Shown here one piece after another: positions 1-7,842 of a stretch of 33,990 bases of DNA; position 1 is the stretch's first letter, and the number at the start of each line of letters is the position of its first letter. The DNA lies in NCBI GenBank assembly GCA_937926065.1, contig CALANM010000198.1:1-33990 (forward strand), in the 5' to 3' direction. Origin of the DNA: an uncultured Microbacterium sp. (GTDB lineage: Bacteria > Actinomycetota > Actinomycetes > Actinomycetales > Microbacteriaceae). A program made the translations under genes and the position numbers. The notes beneath the pieces were generated by a model, which saw nothing but the letters and a program-made list of their open reading frames with translations, was not told where the DNA came from and made no database searches.

Positions 1-387
1 CCCCTTGCGGCGCGACTGGCGGCCGCCGCGGCCACGCCCTCACAGCGCGAGACGCTGGTGGCATCCGTCGTCGAGATGGCGCGCACGGAGCACGTCGCCG
101 ACAGCGATGAGTACCTGATGGCCGACATCCGCTTCCACCGGACGCTGCTCGAGGCGTCGGGCAACAGCATGCTCGCGACCCTCAGCGGCGTCGTCGAGTC
201 GGTGCTGCGCGGGAGGACGGCGCACGACCTCATGCCGCACGACGCCAACCCGGATGCCGTCCGGTGGCACCACGACGTGGCCTTCGCCGTCGCGAGCGGA
301 CGCGGCGACGAGGCGGCGGCCGCGATGACGCGCATCGTCGCGGAGGCCGACCAGGCGATGCAGGCCGCCCTCGCGGACGGCCGCTGA
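1..387 (+). CDS. FCD-domain transcriptional regulator (GntR/FadR type), C-terminal part
   Basis: The reading frame is open from the first base, so this is the 3' end of a gene starting outside the window. What is visible is the helical FCD effector-binding domain: an 'ADIRFHRTLLEASGN' segment, typical of FCD proteins (the D..FH pattern supplies acid/metal-binding residues), then 'WHHDVAFAVASGRGDEAAAAM', which resembles the closing H...AI..GD...A helices of the family. The N-terminal winged helix-turn-helix is not in view. The next gene downstream is a gluconokinase homologue, and FCD regulators often control gluconate or other sugar-acid genes, so local control of gluconate use is a reasonable inference. 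The GTG at 58 is not the true start, because the frame and the similarity continue upstream of it. Family assignment is fairly sure; the ligand is unknown. Confidence 0.8.
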   Translation, partial: PLAARLAAAAATPSQRETLVASVVEMARTEHVADSDEYLMADIRFHRTLLEASGNSMLATLSGVVESVLRGRTAHDLMPHDANPDAVRWHHDVAFAVASGRGDEAAAAMTRIVAEADQAMQAALADGR

Positions 388-492
388 CGACGCCCCGCAG
401 CGAGGATGCGACCGACGCGCTGCGCGCGGCCGACCGTCGTCCGGCTCGCGCCGATCGTGGCGGTTCACGCGGGCGCGAGGCGTCACTCGTGT

Positions 493-498
493 CACGCT
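493..498 (+). promoter_or_regulatory. Putative -10 box of a leaderless gntK transcript
   Basis: CACGCT lies exactly 6 bases before the ATG at 505. Position 2 (A) and position 6 (T), the most conserved -10 bases, are kept. There is no Shine-Dalgarno sequence between it and the start. The same spacing recurs before several other genes in the window. No clear -35 box is seen. Confidence 0.45.
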
Positions 499-504
499 GA
501 GAGC

Positions 505-1026
505 ATGACCAGGATCGTCGTGACAGGTGCCGCGGGATCGGGCAAGTCGCTCGTCGCGGCCGCTCTCGCGGCGCGGCTGCGCGCGAGGTTCGTCGACGGC
601 GACGATCTGCACACGCGTGCACACAGGGCGAAGATCATGTCGGGCGCGCCCCTGGACGACGACGACCGCCGCCTCTGGCTGGACGCCATGTCGCTCGTGC
701 TCGCCGATCAGGCGCCCGTCGTCGTGGCCTCGACGCCGCTGCGGCGCGCGTATCGCGACCGGCTGCGCGCCGCGGCGGGCGACGTGTGGTTCGCCGAACT
801 CGTGATGCCGGACGACGCCGCCGCCGTGAAGGCTCGCCGGCGGCGGTCACGCCGCGACCGCGTGGTGCCGGAGGATCTCGTCGATCCGCTCCTGGGCGGA
901 CCGGAGGAGCGGGATCGGCTTCCGCTCGCGACCGACGAGGCCGGCGGGCGGTTCGCGCACGACGCCGACCTGGGGTCGATCGTCGACCGGATCGCGTCGG
1001 TGCGTGAGGCTCAGTCCTTGCGGTAG
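505..1026 (+). CDS. gntK: Gluconokinase-like P-loop kinase (divergent)
   Basis: A 173-residue P-loop kinase, matching the usual size of GntK-type gluconokinases, which phosphorylate D-gluconate to 6-phosphogluconate with ATP. The Walker A is 'GAAGSGKS' near residues 8-15. It is followed by 'VDGDDLH' and 'MSGAPLDDDDRRLWL', which match the family pattern GDxLHP...KMxxGxPLxDxDRxPWL. Several family positions differ: the proline after LH is Thr, the usual Asn in the NxxKM stretch is His (AHRAKI), the 'SALKxxYRDxLR' motif reads 'STPLRRAYRDRLR', and the usual 'R.GHF' substrate segment reads 'RRSRRDRVVP'. The start at 505 places the P-loop at the normal distance from the N-terminus and sits 6 bases after a -10-like box. 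Its last 16 bases overlap the 3' end of a minus-strand small ORF. Gluconate specificity is inference. Confidence 0.7.
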   Translation: MTRIVVTGAAGSGKSLVAAALAARLRARFVDGDDLHTRAHRAKIMSGAPLDDDDRRLWLDAMSLVLADQAPVVVASTPLRRAYRDRLRAAAGDVWFAELVMPDDAAAVKARRRRSRRDRVVPEDLVDPLLGGPEERDRLPLATDEAGGRFAHDADLGSIVDRIASVREAQSLR

Positions 1027-1133
1027 GCCGAGCGCCCCATGGAGAAGAGCGCGCCGACGGTGCCGACCACGGCGACCAGCGTCATCGCTCCGATGAGCCA
1101 CACGAATGCGTGCGAGATCCAGCCGTAGTCCAT
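1011..1133 (-). CDS. 40-residue single-span membrane protein
   Basis: This small gene is visible on the minus strand. ATG at 1133-1131 is preceded by a strong ribosome-binding site (GGAGGA, 4 bases of spacing), and a -10-like TACGAT lies about 32 bases further upstream. The peptide begins MDYGWISHAFVWLIG and ends with the basic tail SMGRSAYRKD. Residues about 9-31 form one continuous hydrophobic, Gly/Val-rich helix, so a single transmembrane span with a cytoplasmic basic tail is likely. Its last 16 bases overlap the end of the gluconokinase gene on the opposite strand. It is transcribed divergently from rplY. I do not recognise a family. Strong RBS, sensible topology and complete ORF make it a credible gene; function is unknown. 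Confidence 0.72.
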   Translation of the reverse strand: MDYGWISHAFVWLIGAMTLVAVVGTVGALFSMGRSAYRKD

Positions 1134-1164
1134 GGTGTCCTCCTCCAGAGCGAGCTTCGTCATC

Positions 1165-1170
1165 ATCGTA
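1165..1170 (-). promoter_or_regulatory. Putative -10 box for the 40-aa membrane protein
   Basis: On the minus strand the hexamer reads TACGAT (TAnnnT), about 32 bases before the ATG, leaving room for the GGAGGA ribosome-binding site in a short leader. It lies back to back with the rplY -10 box. No convincing -35 box is visible. Confidence 0.4.
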
Positions 1171-1183
1171 CCGGCGACGCTGG

Positions 1184-1189
1184 TAGACT
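1184..1189 (+). promoter_or_regulatory. Putative -10 box of rplY
   Basis: TAGACT is the best -10 match in the 250-base gap before rplY, and the same hexamer occurs before mfd and eno. Initiation about 7 bases downstream, near 1196, would give an unusually long leader of roughly 188 bases. No clear -35 box at 16-18 bases. Confidence 0.5.
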
Positions 1190-1313
1190 TGCGGCGTACT
1201 TCGGCGAGGGGTGCCCCGGCATCCGTGATCGACGCGGTGGAAGATCGACTGAGATTCCTTCTCCAGTGGGCTCCTCACGCGCGTGCGTTCGAGTCGAATC
1301 CACAGACCCCATA

Positions 1314-1368
1314 GGGCGAAGGCCCGAGAAGCAGAGGGCTCACGGCCCGCCACACAGGGCCCTGGCCC
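1314..1368 (+). promoter_or_regulatory. Three tandem GGGC/GCCC hairpins in the rplY leader
   Basis: Three small hairpins with the same stem follow each other at 21-22 base intervals: GGGC-GAAG-GCCC at 1314-1325, GGGC-TCACG-GCCC at 1336-1348 and GGGC-CCTG-GCCC at 1357-1368. The last ends about 7 bases before the AAGGAG ribosome-binding site of rplY. The rest of the 1196-1313 leader holds no convincing ORF. Leaders of ribosomal-protein genes are commonly autoregulatory. L25 is a 5S rRNA-binding protein, so translational feedback is a possible role, but this is inference. Confidence 0.5.
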
Positions 1369-1383
1369 GCAAGGAGAATCATC

Positions 1384-2001
1384 ATGTCTACCGAGACCGA
1401 CACCAAGGTCATCGCTGAGCCGCGTCAGAACTTCGGCAAGGGCTTCGCCCGCCGTCTGCGCGCCGCCGGCCAGATCCCCGCCGTCATCTACGGCCACGGC
1501 ACCACCCCCGTGCACGTCGCGCTTCCCGGCCACCAGGTCTCGCTCCTGGTCCGTCGCGCCAACGCCGTGCTCGAGCTCGAGATCGAGGGCAAGCAGCAGC
1601 TCACCCTCGTCAAGGACGTCCAGAAGGACCCGGTGCGTCAGATCATCGAGCACATCGACCTGCTCGTCGTGAAGAAGGGCGAGAAGGTCCAGGTCGACGT
1701 TCCCGTCGTCGTCGTGGGCGAGCCCTTCTCGGGAACGATCGCGAACCTCGACGCCGCGTCGGTGTCGCTCGAGGTCGAGGCGACCCACATCCCCGAGCAC
1801 GTCGAGGTCGACGTCGAGGGTCTCGAGGACGGCACCCACATCACGGCCGCCGACCTCAAGCTCCCCAAGGGCGCATCTCTCGTGACCGACCCCGAGACGC
1901 TCGTCGTGGCCATCTCGGTCCCGGCCGCCACGATCGCCGAGGGCGACGAGGCCGAGGCCGCCGAGGAGTCCGAGGAGGCCCCGGAGGCCGCCGCGGAGTG
2001 A
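1384..2001 (+). CDS. rplY: 50S ribosomal protein L25 (general stress protein Ctc type)
   Basis: A 205-residue two-domain L25/TL5/Ctc-type protein that binds 5S rRNA in the large ribosomal subunit. The N-terminal domain, about residues 1-97, contains 'RQNFGKGFARRLRAAGQIP' and 'AVIYGHG', the conserved RNA-binding opening of the family, and 'DVQKDPVRQIIEHIDLL'. Residues about 98-185 form the TL5-type C-terminal beta domain (VDVPVVVVGEP..., VEVDVEGLEDG). The last 20 or so residues are a Glu/Ala-rich acidic tail, common in actinobacterial members. The ATG is preceded by AAGGAG at a good spacing. An imperfect 10-bp hairpin follows, then pth, the usual L25-pth neighbourhood in Gram-positive bacteria. 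The gene has an exceptionally long leader with tandem hairpins. Confidence 0.96.
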   Translation: MSTETDTKVIAEPRQNFGKGFARRLRAAGQIPAVIYGHGTTPVHVALPGHQVSLLVRRANAVLELEIEGKQQLTLVKDVQKDPVRQIIEHIDLLVVKKGEKVQVDVPVVVVGEPFSGTIANLDAASVSLEVEATHIPEHVEVDVEGLEDGTHITAADLKLPKGASLVTDPETLVVAISVPAATIAEGDEAEAAEESEEAPEAAAE

Positions 2002-2029
2002 TCCGAGGGCGATCATCGCACTTCACGGA

Positions 2030-2061
2030 GCCCGTCGCCGCCGATACTGGTGGCGGCGGGC
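2030..2061 (+). terminator. Hairpin between rplY and pth (terminator or attenuator)
   Basis: The arm GCCCG-(TCG bulge)-CCGCC pairs with GGCGGCGGGC around a 9-base loop. No U-tract follows, which is usual for high-GC actinobacteria. It may partly separate rplY from pth, which starts 22 bases later with its own ribosome-binding site. Confidence 0.5.
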
Positions 2062-2083
2062 TTCGTCGTCTGAAGGGACTCTC

Positions 2084-2668
2084 ATGGCACTGACGTGGCT
2101 GGTGGTGGGCCTCGGCAATCCCGGCCCGCGCTACGAGGCGACCCGTCACAACGTCGGGCAGATGGTGATCGCAGAGCTGGCGGCGCGGCGCTCCGAGACG
2201 CTGCGCGCACACAAGGCCAATGCCCGCGCGGCCGAGACCTGGCTGCGTCCGGGAGGTCCCAGGCTCGTGCTCGCGACCCCGAACACGTTCATGAACGTGT
2301 CGGGCGGTCCGGTCGCGGCGCTCGCGAAGTTCTACGGCGTCCCCGCCGAGCGTGTCGTCATCGTCCACGACGAGCTCGACATCCCCTTCGACACGGTCAG
2401 GCTCAAGGTCGGGGGAGGGCACGGCGGGCACAACGGCGTCCGCGACGTGGCGAAAGCGCTGGGCACTCCCGACTTCGCCCGCGTGCGCGTCGGCATCGGC
2501 CGTCCCGCCGGCCGCCAGGATCCCGCCGACTGGGTGCTCGACCCGTTCTCGTCGGCGGAGCGCAGAGACCTGCCGGTGGTCATCGGCGATGCGGCGGACG
2601 CCGTGGAGCAGCTCATCGACGAGGGCCTGCTCGCAGCGCAGCAGCGCTGGCATGCCCCGCGCGACTGA
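2084..2668 (+). CDS. pth: Peptidyl-tRNA hydrolase
   Basis: A full-length (194 residues) Pth, which cleaves the ester bond of peptidyl-tRNAs released from stalled ribosomes and recycles tRNA. The opening 'WLVVGLGNPGPRYEATRHN' carries the GLGNPG signature (residues 9-14) and the catalytic His22 in RHN. 'PNTFMNVSG' and 'VIVHDELDIPFD' supply the conserved Asn and Asp of the active site, and 'GGGHGGHNGVRDV' is the second PROSITE-type signature. The ATG at 2084 is preceded by GAAGGGA. It lies downstream of rplY and upstream of mfd in the same direction, an arrangement seen in many Gram-positive genomes. mfd appears to have its own promoter 31 bases after the pth stop. Confidence 0.97.
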   Translation: MALTWLVVGLGNPGPRYEATRHNVGQMVIAELAARRSETLRAHKANARAAETWLRPGGPRLVLATPNTFMNVSGGPVAALAKFYGVPAERVVIVHDELDIPFDTVRLKVGGGHGGHNGVRDVAKALGTPDFARVRVGIGRPAGRQDPADWVLDPFSSAERRDLPVVIGDAADAVEQLIDEGLLAAQQRWHAPRD

Positions 2669-2699
2669 GCGCGAACGCCGCGATGTCGCTGCGCGGATC

Positions 2700-2705
2700 T
2701 AGACT
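2700..2705 (+). promoter_or_regulatory. Putative -10 box of a leaderless mfd transcript
   Basis: TAGACT lies exactly 6 bases before the ATG of mfd with no ribosome-binding site between. That spacing would place the transcription start on the ATG itself, as in leaderless actinobacterial genes. Confidence 0.6.
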
Positions 2706-2711
2706 GGTCGG

Positions 2712-5700
2712 ATGACAGTCGCCGGGATCGTTCACGCCCTCGCGCAGTCCGAATCCTTCGCCGACGTGCTCTCGAGCAGTCGCAGCGACACCGACTTCTC
2801 GGTCGTCTCCGGCCTTGATGCGCCGCTGCTGGCCGCCCTCGTCGAGGCGCGCCGCCACGCCGGGAAGCCCGCCACGCTGCTGGCGGTCGCCCCCACGGGC
2901 CGCCGCGCCGAGAGCGTGGGCGATGCCCTTCGGGCGCTCGTGCCGGAGGCCGTCGTGCTCCACTTTCCGGCCTGGGAGACTCTGCCGCACGAGCGGCTGA
3001 GCCCCAGCGCCGAGACGGTCGGCCGCCGCCTCGACGTGCTGCGCACCGCCGCGGCGTGGGACGGGGACCGTCCCCTGATCGTCGTCGCCTCCGTGCGTGC
3101 CGCCCTCCAGCCGATCGCGGCCGGGCTCACCGACGCGGGCGCGATCGAACTGGCGGTCGGATCGCGCGGCAATGAGCTCGACGATGTCGTGCGCCGCCTC
3201 GTCGAACTGGCCTATCACCGCGTCGACATGGTGTCGCGCCGCGGCGAGTTCGCGGTGCGCGGCGGCATCCTCGACGTCTTCCCAGCCGCGGCCGATCACC
3301 CGTACCGCATCGAGTTCTTCGGCGACGAGGTCGACCAGATCCGCGCGTTCTCGGTCGCTGACCAGCGCTCGCTCCCGGGGGAGGTCACCGGGGTCACCCT
3401 CATCCCCAGCCGAGAGCTGCTGCTGACGCCCGCGGTCCGCGAGCGGGCTGCGGCCCTGCGCGACAAGTTCCCCGGGCTCTCGACCATGCTCGAGAAGATG
3501 AGCGAGGGCATCCCCGTCGAGGGCATGGAGTCGCTTCTGCCTGCCGTCGCCGACGCGGTGGTGCCGCTCGTCGAGTATCTGCCCGAGGGCACACCTACGG
3601 CGCTGCTCGACCCGGAGCGCGCCGTGCGGCGCGCGCTGACGCTGAGCGAGACCAACCGAGAGTTCCTCGAGGCGGCGTGGAGCGCCGCGACGGCCGGAGC
3701 CGACACCCCTGTCGACCTCGGCTCGGGCGACTTCCTCACGCTGCCGCAGCTGCGCGAGGCGGGCTCCGACCACGGGGGCGTGTGGTGGACGCTCAGCGGC
3801 TTCGACTCGGGCGAGGCGGATGCCGAGGCAGAGGGCCTCGTCGAGGCCGGTGACGTCGTGCGCATCGCGGCGTCTCCCGTCCCGTCGTTCCAGGGCAACG
3901 TCGAGGGCGCGACCGGTCACGTCGCGCGGCTTCTCGCCGACGGGTGGCGGGTCGTCGTCGCCGCCAGCGGCACAGGCCTCGTCGACCGCGCGCGTGACGT
4001 GCTCGCCGAGCGGGGCATCGCCGCGCGGGTCGCCGAGGCGCTCGCCGAGCCACCCGAGCCGGGTGTCGCGACGGCGGTCGTGGCGACACTCGAAGCGGGC
4101 TTCCAGCACGCTGACTCGAAGCTCGCCGTGCTCACCGAGAGCGAGTTCTACGGCCGCACCATCGGCGGTGACTCCCGCGTCGTCAAGAAGCTGGCGTCGC
4201 GACGGCGAAACGTCGTCGATCCTCTGCAGCTCAAACCCGGCGACGTCGTCGTGCACGCGACGCACGGCATCGGCAAGTTCATCGAGCTCGTGCAGCGCGA
4301 GGTGTCGACGGGCGGCCGGAATGCGGTCAAGACGCAGCGCGAGTACCTCGTGCTCGAATACGCGCCGTCCAAGCGGGGCTACCCCGGCGACAAGCTCTTC
4401 GTCCCCACCGACCAGCTCGACCAGCTGTCCCGTTACGTCGGCGGCGAGGCTCCCGTGCTGTCGAAGATGGGCGGCAGCGACTGGGCGGCGGCCAAGGGCC
4501 GAGCCCGCAAGGCGGTGCGCGACATCGCCGTCGAGCTCGTCAAGCTGTACTCGGCGCGGATGGCGGCGAAGGGGCACGCGTTCGGCCCCGACACCCCGTG
4601 GCAGCGCGAGCTGGAGGAGGCGTTCCCGTTCGCCGAGACCCCCGACCAGCTGCAGACCATCGAGGAGATCAAGCGCGACATGGAGCGGCCGATCCCGATG
4701 GACCGGCTCCTGAGCGGCGACGTGGGGTTCGGCAAGACCGAGGTCGCGGTGCGCGCCGCGTTCAAGGCGATCCAGGACGGCAAGCAGGTCGCGATGCTCG
4801 TGCCCACGACCCTGCTGGTGAAGCAGCATCTCGAGACGTTCACCGAGCGATTCGCCGGCTTCCCCGTCAAGGTGCGGCCGCTGTCGCGCTTCCAGACCGA
4901 CAAGGAGGTGCGCGACACGGTCGCGGGGCTCCTCGACGGGACGATCGACATGGTGATCGGCACGCACCGCATCCTGACCGAGCAGGTGATCTTCAAAGAC
5001 CTCGGCCTCCTGATCATCGACGAGGAGCAGCGCTTCGGCGTCGAGCACAAGGACCAGCTGAAGAAGCTGAAGACGAACGTCGACATCCTCGCCATGAGCG
5101 CGACGCCGATCCCGCGCACGCTCGAGATGGCGGTCACCGGCATCCGCGAGATGTCGACCCTGCAGACGCCGCCGGAAGACCGGCATCCGATCCTCACCTA
5201 CGTGGGCCCACGCAGCGACAAGCAGGTCGCCGCCGCCATCCGCCGCGAGCTGCTGCGCGAGGGACAGGTGTTCTACGTGCACAACCGCGTGCAGTCCATC
5301 CAGCGCGTCGCGGCGCACCTGGCCGAGCTGGTCCCCGAGGCGCGCATCGCGGTGGCGCACGGACAGATGGGCGAGCACGCGCTCGAGCAGGTCGTCGACG
5401 ACTTCTGGGAGCGCAAGGCCGACGTGCTCGTCTCGACGACGATCATCGAGACGGGCCTCGACATCTCCAACGCGAACACGATCATCATCGATCGCGCCGA
5501 CAAGTACGGGCTGAGTCAGCTGCACCAGCTGCGCGGCCGCGTGGGCCGCGGACGTGAGCGGGCCTACGCGTACTTCCTGTACGACGAGCTCAAGCCGCTC
5601 AGCGAGACCGCGGCCGACCGCCTCGAGACGATCGCGGTCAACAACGACCTGGGCTCTGGCATGCAGGTCGCTCTGAAAGACCTCGAGCTGCGCGGTGCCG

Positions 5701-6338
5701 GAAACCTTCTCGGCGCCGAGCAGGCCGGTCACATCGCCGGCGTCGGGTTCGACCTGTATCTGCGGATGATCGGCGAGGCGGTCGCGACGTTCCGCGGAGA
5801 GGATGCCGAGGGGCCCGCCGAGCTGCGGCTCGAGCTTCCCGTCGACGCGCGCATCCCCGAGTCGTACATCGACAGCGAGCGTCTGCGCCTCGAGGCGTAC
5901 CAGAAGCTGTCTGCCGCAGCGGCGGTCACCGCTAAGCCCGACGCCATCGACCTCGTCGCAGAGGAGCTGCGCGACCGCTACGGATCCACGCCCCCCGAGG
6001 TCGAAGGCCTGTTCGCCGTCGCGCGTCTTCGGCGCCGAGCCGCGCAGTCGGGTCTCACCGACGTCGTCGCGATGGGACCGAACCTGCGCATCGCGCCGGC
6101 GAGGCTCCCCGACTCGATCCGCGTGCGCCTGCAGCGCCTCCATCCCAAGGCCAAGGTGCTCGCGGGCGGCGACGCCATGATCGTGCCGCTGCCCACCGCG
6201 GGAGGGGAGCCCCTCGCCGACGCCGACCTGATCGCCTGGACCCGGCAGCTGCTCGATCAGATCTTCCCGCTCCCGGCCGAGAAGGCCGACGCCGAGAAGG
6301 CCGTCGAGAAGACCGCGGCCGAGAAGGCGTCGTCCTAG
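2712..6338 (+). CDS. mfd: Transcription-repair coupling factor Mfd
   Basis: A 1208-residue Mfd translocase, the normal full length. It binds RNA polymerase stalled at DNA lesions, displaces it using ATP and recruits UvrA. The N-terminal UvrB-like module contains 'FPAWETLPHERLSPS' and 'RGGILDVFP'. The RNAP-interacting CarD-like domain includes 'KPGDVVVHATHGIGKF'. The superfamily 2 helicase core has Walker A 'GDVGFGKT' at residues 669-676 (Lys675), the 'DEEQ' box at 770-773, 'SATPIPRT' (motif III), and the motif V/VI region 'TTIIETGLDI...QLRGRVGR'. The RecG-like TRG segment and the C-terminal D7 domain follow. The last 25 or so residues are an Ala/Glu/Lys repeat tail (EKADAEKAVEKTAAEKA). The start is fixed by a -10 box 6 bases upstream. 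A very long antisense frame over this gene is only a codon-bias shadow. Confidence 0.98.
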   Translation: MTVAGIVHALAQSESFADVLSSSRSDTDFSVVSGLDAPLLAALVEARRHAGKPATLLAVAPTGRRAESVGDALRALVPEAVVLHFPAWETLPHERLSPSAETVGRRLDVLRTAAAWDGDRPLIVVASVRAALQPIAAGLTDAGAIELAVGSRGNELDDVVRRLVELAYHRVDMVSRRGEFAVRGGILDVFPAAADHPYRIEFFGDEVDQIRAFSVADQRSLPGEVTGVTLIPSRELLLTPAVRERAAALRDKFPGLSTMLEKMSEGIPVEGMESLLPAVADAVVPLVEYLPEGTPTALLDPERAVRRALTLSETNREFLEAAWSAATAGADTPVDLGSGDFLTLPQLREAGSDHGGVWWTLSGFDSGEADAEAEGLVEAGDVVRIAASPVPSFQGNVEGATGHVARLLADGWRVVVAASGTGLVDRARDVLAERGIAARVAEALAEPPEPGVATAVVATLEAGFQHADSKLAVLTESEFYGRTIGGDSRVVKKLASRRRNVVDPLQLKPGDVVVHATHGIGKFIELVQREVSTGGRNAVKTQREYLVLEYAPSKRGYPGDKLFVPTDQLDQLSRYVGGEAPVLSKMGGSDWAAAKGRARKAVRDIAVELVKLYSARMAAKGHAFGPDTPWQRELEEAFPFAETPDQLQTIEEIKRDMERPIPMDRLLSGDVGFGKTEVAVRAAFKAIQDGKQVAMLVPTTLLVKQHLETFTERFAGFPVKVRPLSRFQTDKEVRDTVAGLLDGTIDMVIGTHRILTEQVIFKDLGLLIIDEEQRFGVEHKDQLKKLKTNVDILAMSATPIPRTLEMAVTGIREMSTLQTPPEDRHPILTYVGPRSDKQVAAAIRRELLREGQVFYVHNRVQSIQRVAAHLAELVPEARIAVAHGQMGEHALEQVVDDFWERKADVLVSTTIIETGLDISNANTIIIDRADKYGLSQLHQLRGRVGRGRERAYAYFLYDELKPLSETAADRLETIAVNNDLGSGMQVALKDLELRGAGNLLGAEQAGHIAGVGFDLYLRMIGEAVATFRGEDAEGPAELRLELPVDARIPESYIDSERLRLEAYQKLSAAAAVTAKPDAIDLVAEELRDRYGSTPPEVEGLFAVARLRRRAAQSGLTDVVAMGPNLRIAPARLPDSIRVRLQRLHPKAKVLAGGDAMIVPLPTAGGEPLADADLIAWTRQLLDQIFPLPAEKADAEKAVEKTAAEKASS

Positions 6339-6374
6339 ACCGAGGCGCGGGGCGCATCATGCCGCTGAGCGGAG

Positions 6375-6389
6375 GCCTCACGGCGAGGC
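6375..6389. terminator. Short hairpin between convergent mfd and antiporter genes
   Basis: GCCTC-ACGGC-GAGGC forms a 5-bp stem in the 58-base convergent gap between the mfd stop and the antiporter stop. It could end both transcripts, but it is weak and has no U-tract on either strand. Confidence 0.3.
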
Positions 6390-6396
6390 GAGGGCG

Positions 6397-7833
6397 TCAG
6401 ACGGCGATGAGCCCGGTCGCGATGAGCCAGATCGCGACGAGCGCGCCGGCGGCTGCGAGGCCGAAGCCGATCCACTCGGCCGACGTGAAGACGCGGTCGC
6501 CCTGGCGGCGCCGCGCTACTGCATACAGCACGGTGGCCGGCACGATGATGATGAGCGAGACGAGCGTGTACTCCGCTCCGGCGGCGTAGAGAAGGAAGCC
6601 CGTGTAGACGGTCGCCACGACGGCGACCGCGAGGTCGGCGATGCGACGGGGGCGACGGATCCCCTCCCGGTCGCGCAGCGCGAGCTTGAGCGCGAAGGCG
6701 GCGGTGAGGAAATAGGGGATGAGGGCGAGCGCGCTCGTGAGGTTGAGCGCGACGTCGAAGGCATCGCTCGAGAACAGCACGACGATCAGCAGCACCTGCA
6801 CGAGCGCCGTCGACAGCGTGAGTGCTCCGACCGGCACGTCTCTGTCGCTCGTACGGGCGAAGGGCCGGGGAAGATCTCCCGCGCGCGCGGCGACGAGGAG
6901 CACTTCGGCGGCCATGAGCGTCCACGAGAGGTAGGCGCCCAGCACCGCGACGACCAGCGCCACGCTGACGAACACGGCTCCCCAGCCGCCCACGACCGCC
7001 TCGAGCACGCCGGCCATCGACGGCTGACGGAGCTCGGCGATCTCTTCGCGCGGGAGGATGCCGTACGACACGATCGTCACCGACATGAACACGGCGAGGA
7101 CCGAGAGGAAGCCGAGTACGGTCGCCCGGCCGACATCGGAGCGTCGACGGGCGTGCCGTGAGTAGGCGCTCGCGCCCTCGACGCCGATGAAGGCGAACAC
7201 CGTCACGAGCAGCGTCGCCCGCACCTGCTCGTACAGCACGGGCGCGTTGTCGCCGCCCGTGAGATTCCCGGCGAACACCTCCGGGTCGAAGGCCACCACG
7301 CACAGCAGCACGAAGACGATGATCGGCAGCACCTTGGCGACGCTGACGATGCGGTTGATCGCCGCCGCCTCCCGCGCCCCCGTGAGGATCAGGAGGTAGA
7401 ACAGCCACAGCCCCGCCGACGAGACGGCGACGGCCACGATCGTGTCGCCCGCGCCCAGAGCCGGGAAGACGGCGCCGAGCGTGGAGGTGATGAAGACCCA
7501 GTAGAAGACGTTGCCTGCGCACGCGCTCGCCCAGTAGCCGAACGCGGAGAAGAACCCCGCGTACCTGCCGAAGCCCGCGCGGGCGTACGAGTAGACGCCC
7601 GCGTCGAGCTCGGGGCGTCGCAGTGCGAGGCGGTGGAACACGAGCGCGAGCATGAGCATGCCGCCGCCGGCGAATGCCCAGGCGATGAGGGCACCCCACA
7701 CGCCCGTCTCGGCGGCGAATCGTCCGGGCAGCGAGAACACGCCGGCGCCCACCATAGACCCGACCACGAGGCCGGCGAGGGTGAGTGCCGAGACCCGCGA
7801 GGCGGCTGGTGCGTCAGACGTTCCCGCGGTCAT
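6397..7833 (-). CDS. APC-family amino-acid permease, basic amino-acid/polyamine antiporter type
   Basis: A 478-residue integral membrane protein with about 12 predicted hydrophobic spans. The TM1 motif 'LVVGSMVGAGVFSLPGRFA' (near residues 19-37) is typical of the APA branch of the amino acid-polyamine-organocation superfamily, such as arginine/ornithine or glutamate/GABA antiporters. 'DAGVYSYARAGFGRYAGF' is the conserved loop between TM2 and TM3, and 'FAFIGVEGASAYSRHA' is the TM6 substrate-site region. It starts only 9 bases after the gdhA stop, so the two genes form a minus-strand operon. That links the carrier to glutamate or a related amino acid, but the exact substrate pair cannot be read from sequence. 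The spacing carries only a weak GA-rich stretch as ribosome-binding site, so translational coupling to gdhA is likely. Confidence 0.85.
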   Translation of the reverse strand: MTAGTSDAPAASRVSALTLAGLVVGSMVGAGVFSLPGRFAAETGVWGALIAWAFAGGGMLMLALVFHRLALRRPELDAGVYSYARAGFGRYAGFFSAFGYWASACAGNVFYWVFITSTLGAVFPALGAGDTIVAVAVSSAGLWLFYLLILTGAREAAAINRIVSVAKVLPIIVFVLLCVVAFDPEVFAGNLTGGDNAPVLYEQVRATLLVTVFAFIGVEGASAYSRHARRRSDVGRATVLGFLSVLAVFMSVTIVSYGILPREEIAELRQPSMAGVLEAVVGGWGAVFVSVALVVAVLGAYLSWTLMAAEVLLVAARAGDLPRPFARTSDRDVPVGALTLSTALVQVLLIVVLFSSDAFDVALNLTSALALIPYFLTAAFALKLALRDREGIRRPRRIADLAVAVVATVYTGFLLYAAGAEYTLVSLIIIVPATVLYAVARRRQGDRVFTSAEWIGFGLAAAGALVAIWLIATGLIAV

Positions 7834-7842
7834 GGCATCCGC

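Noticed and set aside
1132..1314. A 60-codon plus-strand ORF in the rplY leader
   Set aside because: It starts inside the 40-aa gene's own start region, has no ribosome-binding site and no similarity, and ends before the hairpins. Not a credible leader peptide.
2613..6143. An 1176-codon open frame antisense to mfd
   Set aside because: It lies exactly opposite a complete Mfd. Its protein is Arg/Asp/His/Val-rich low-complexity sequence with no recognisable motif, the usual shadow of GC-biased third positions.
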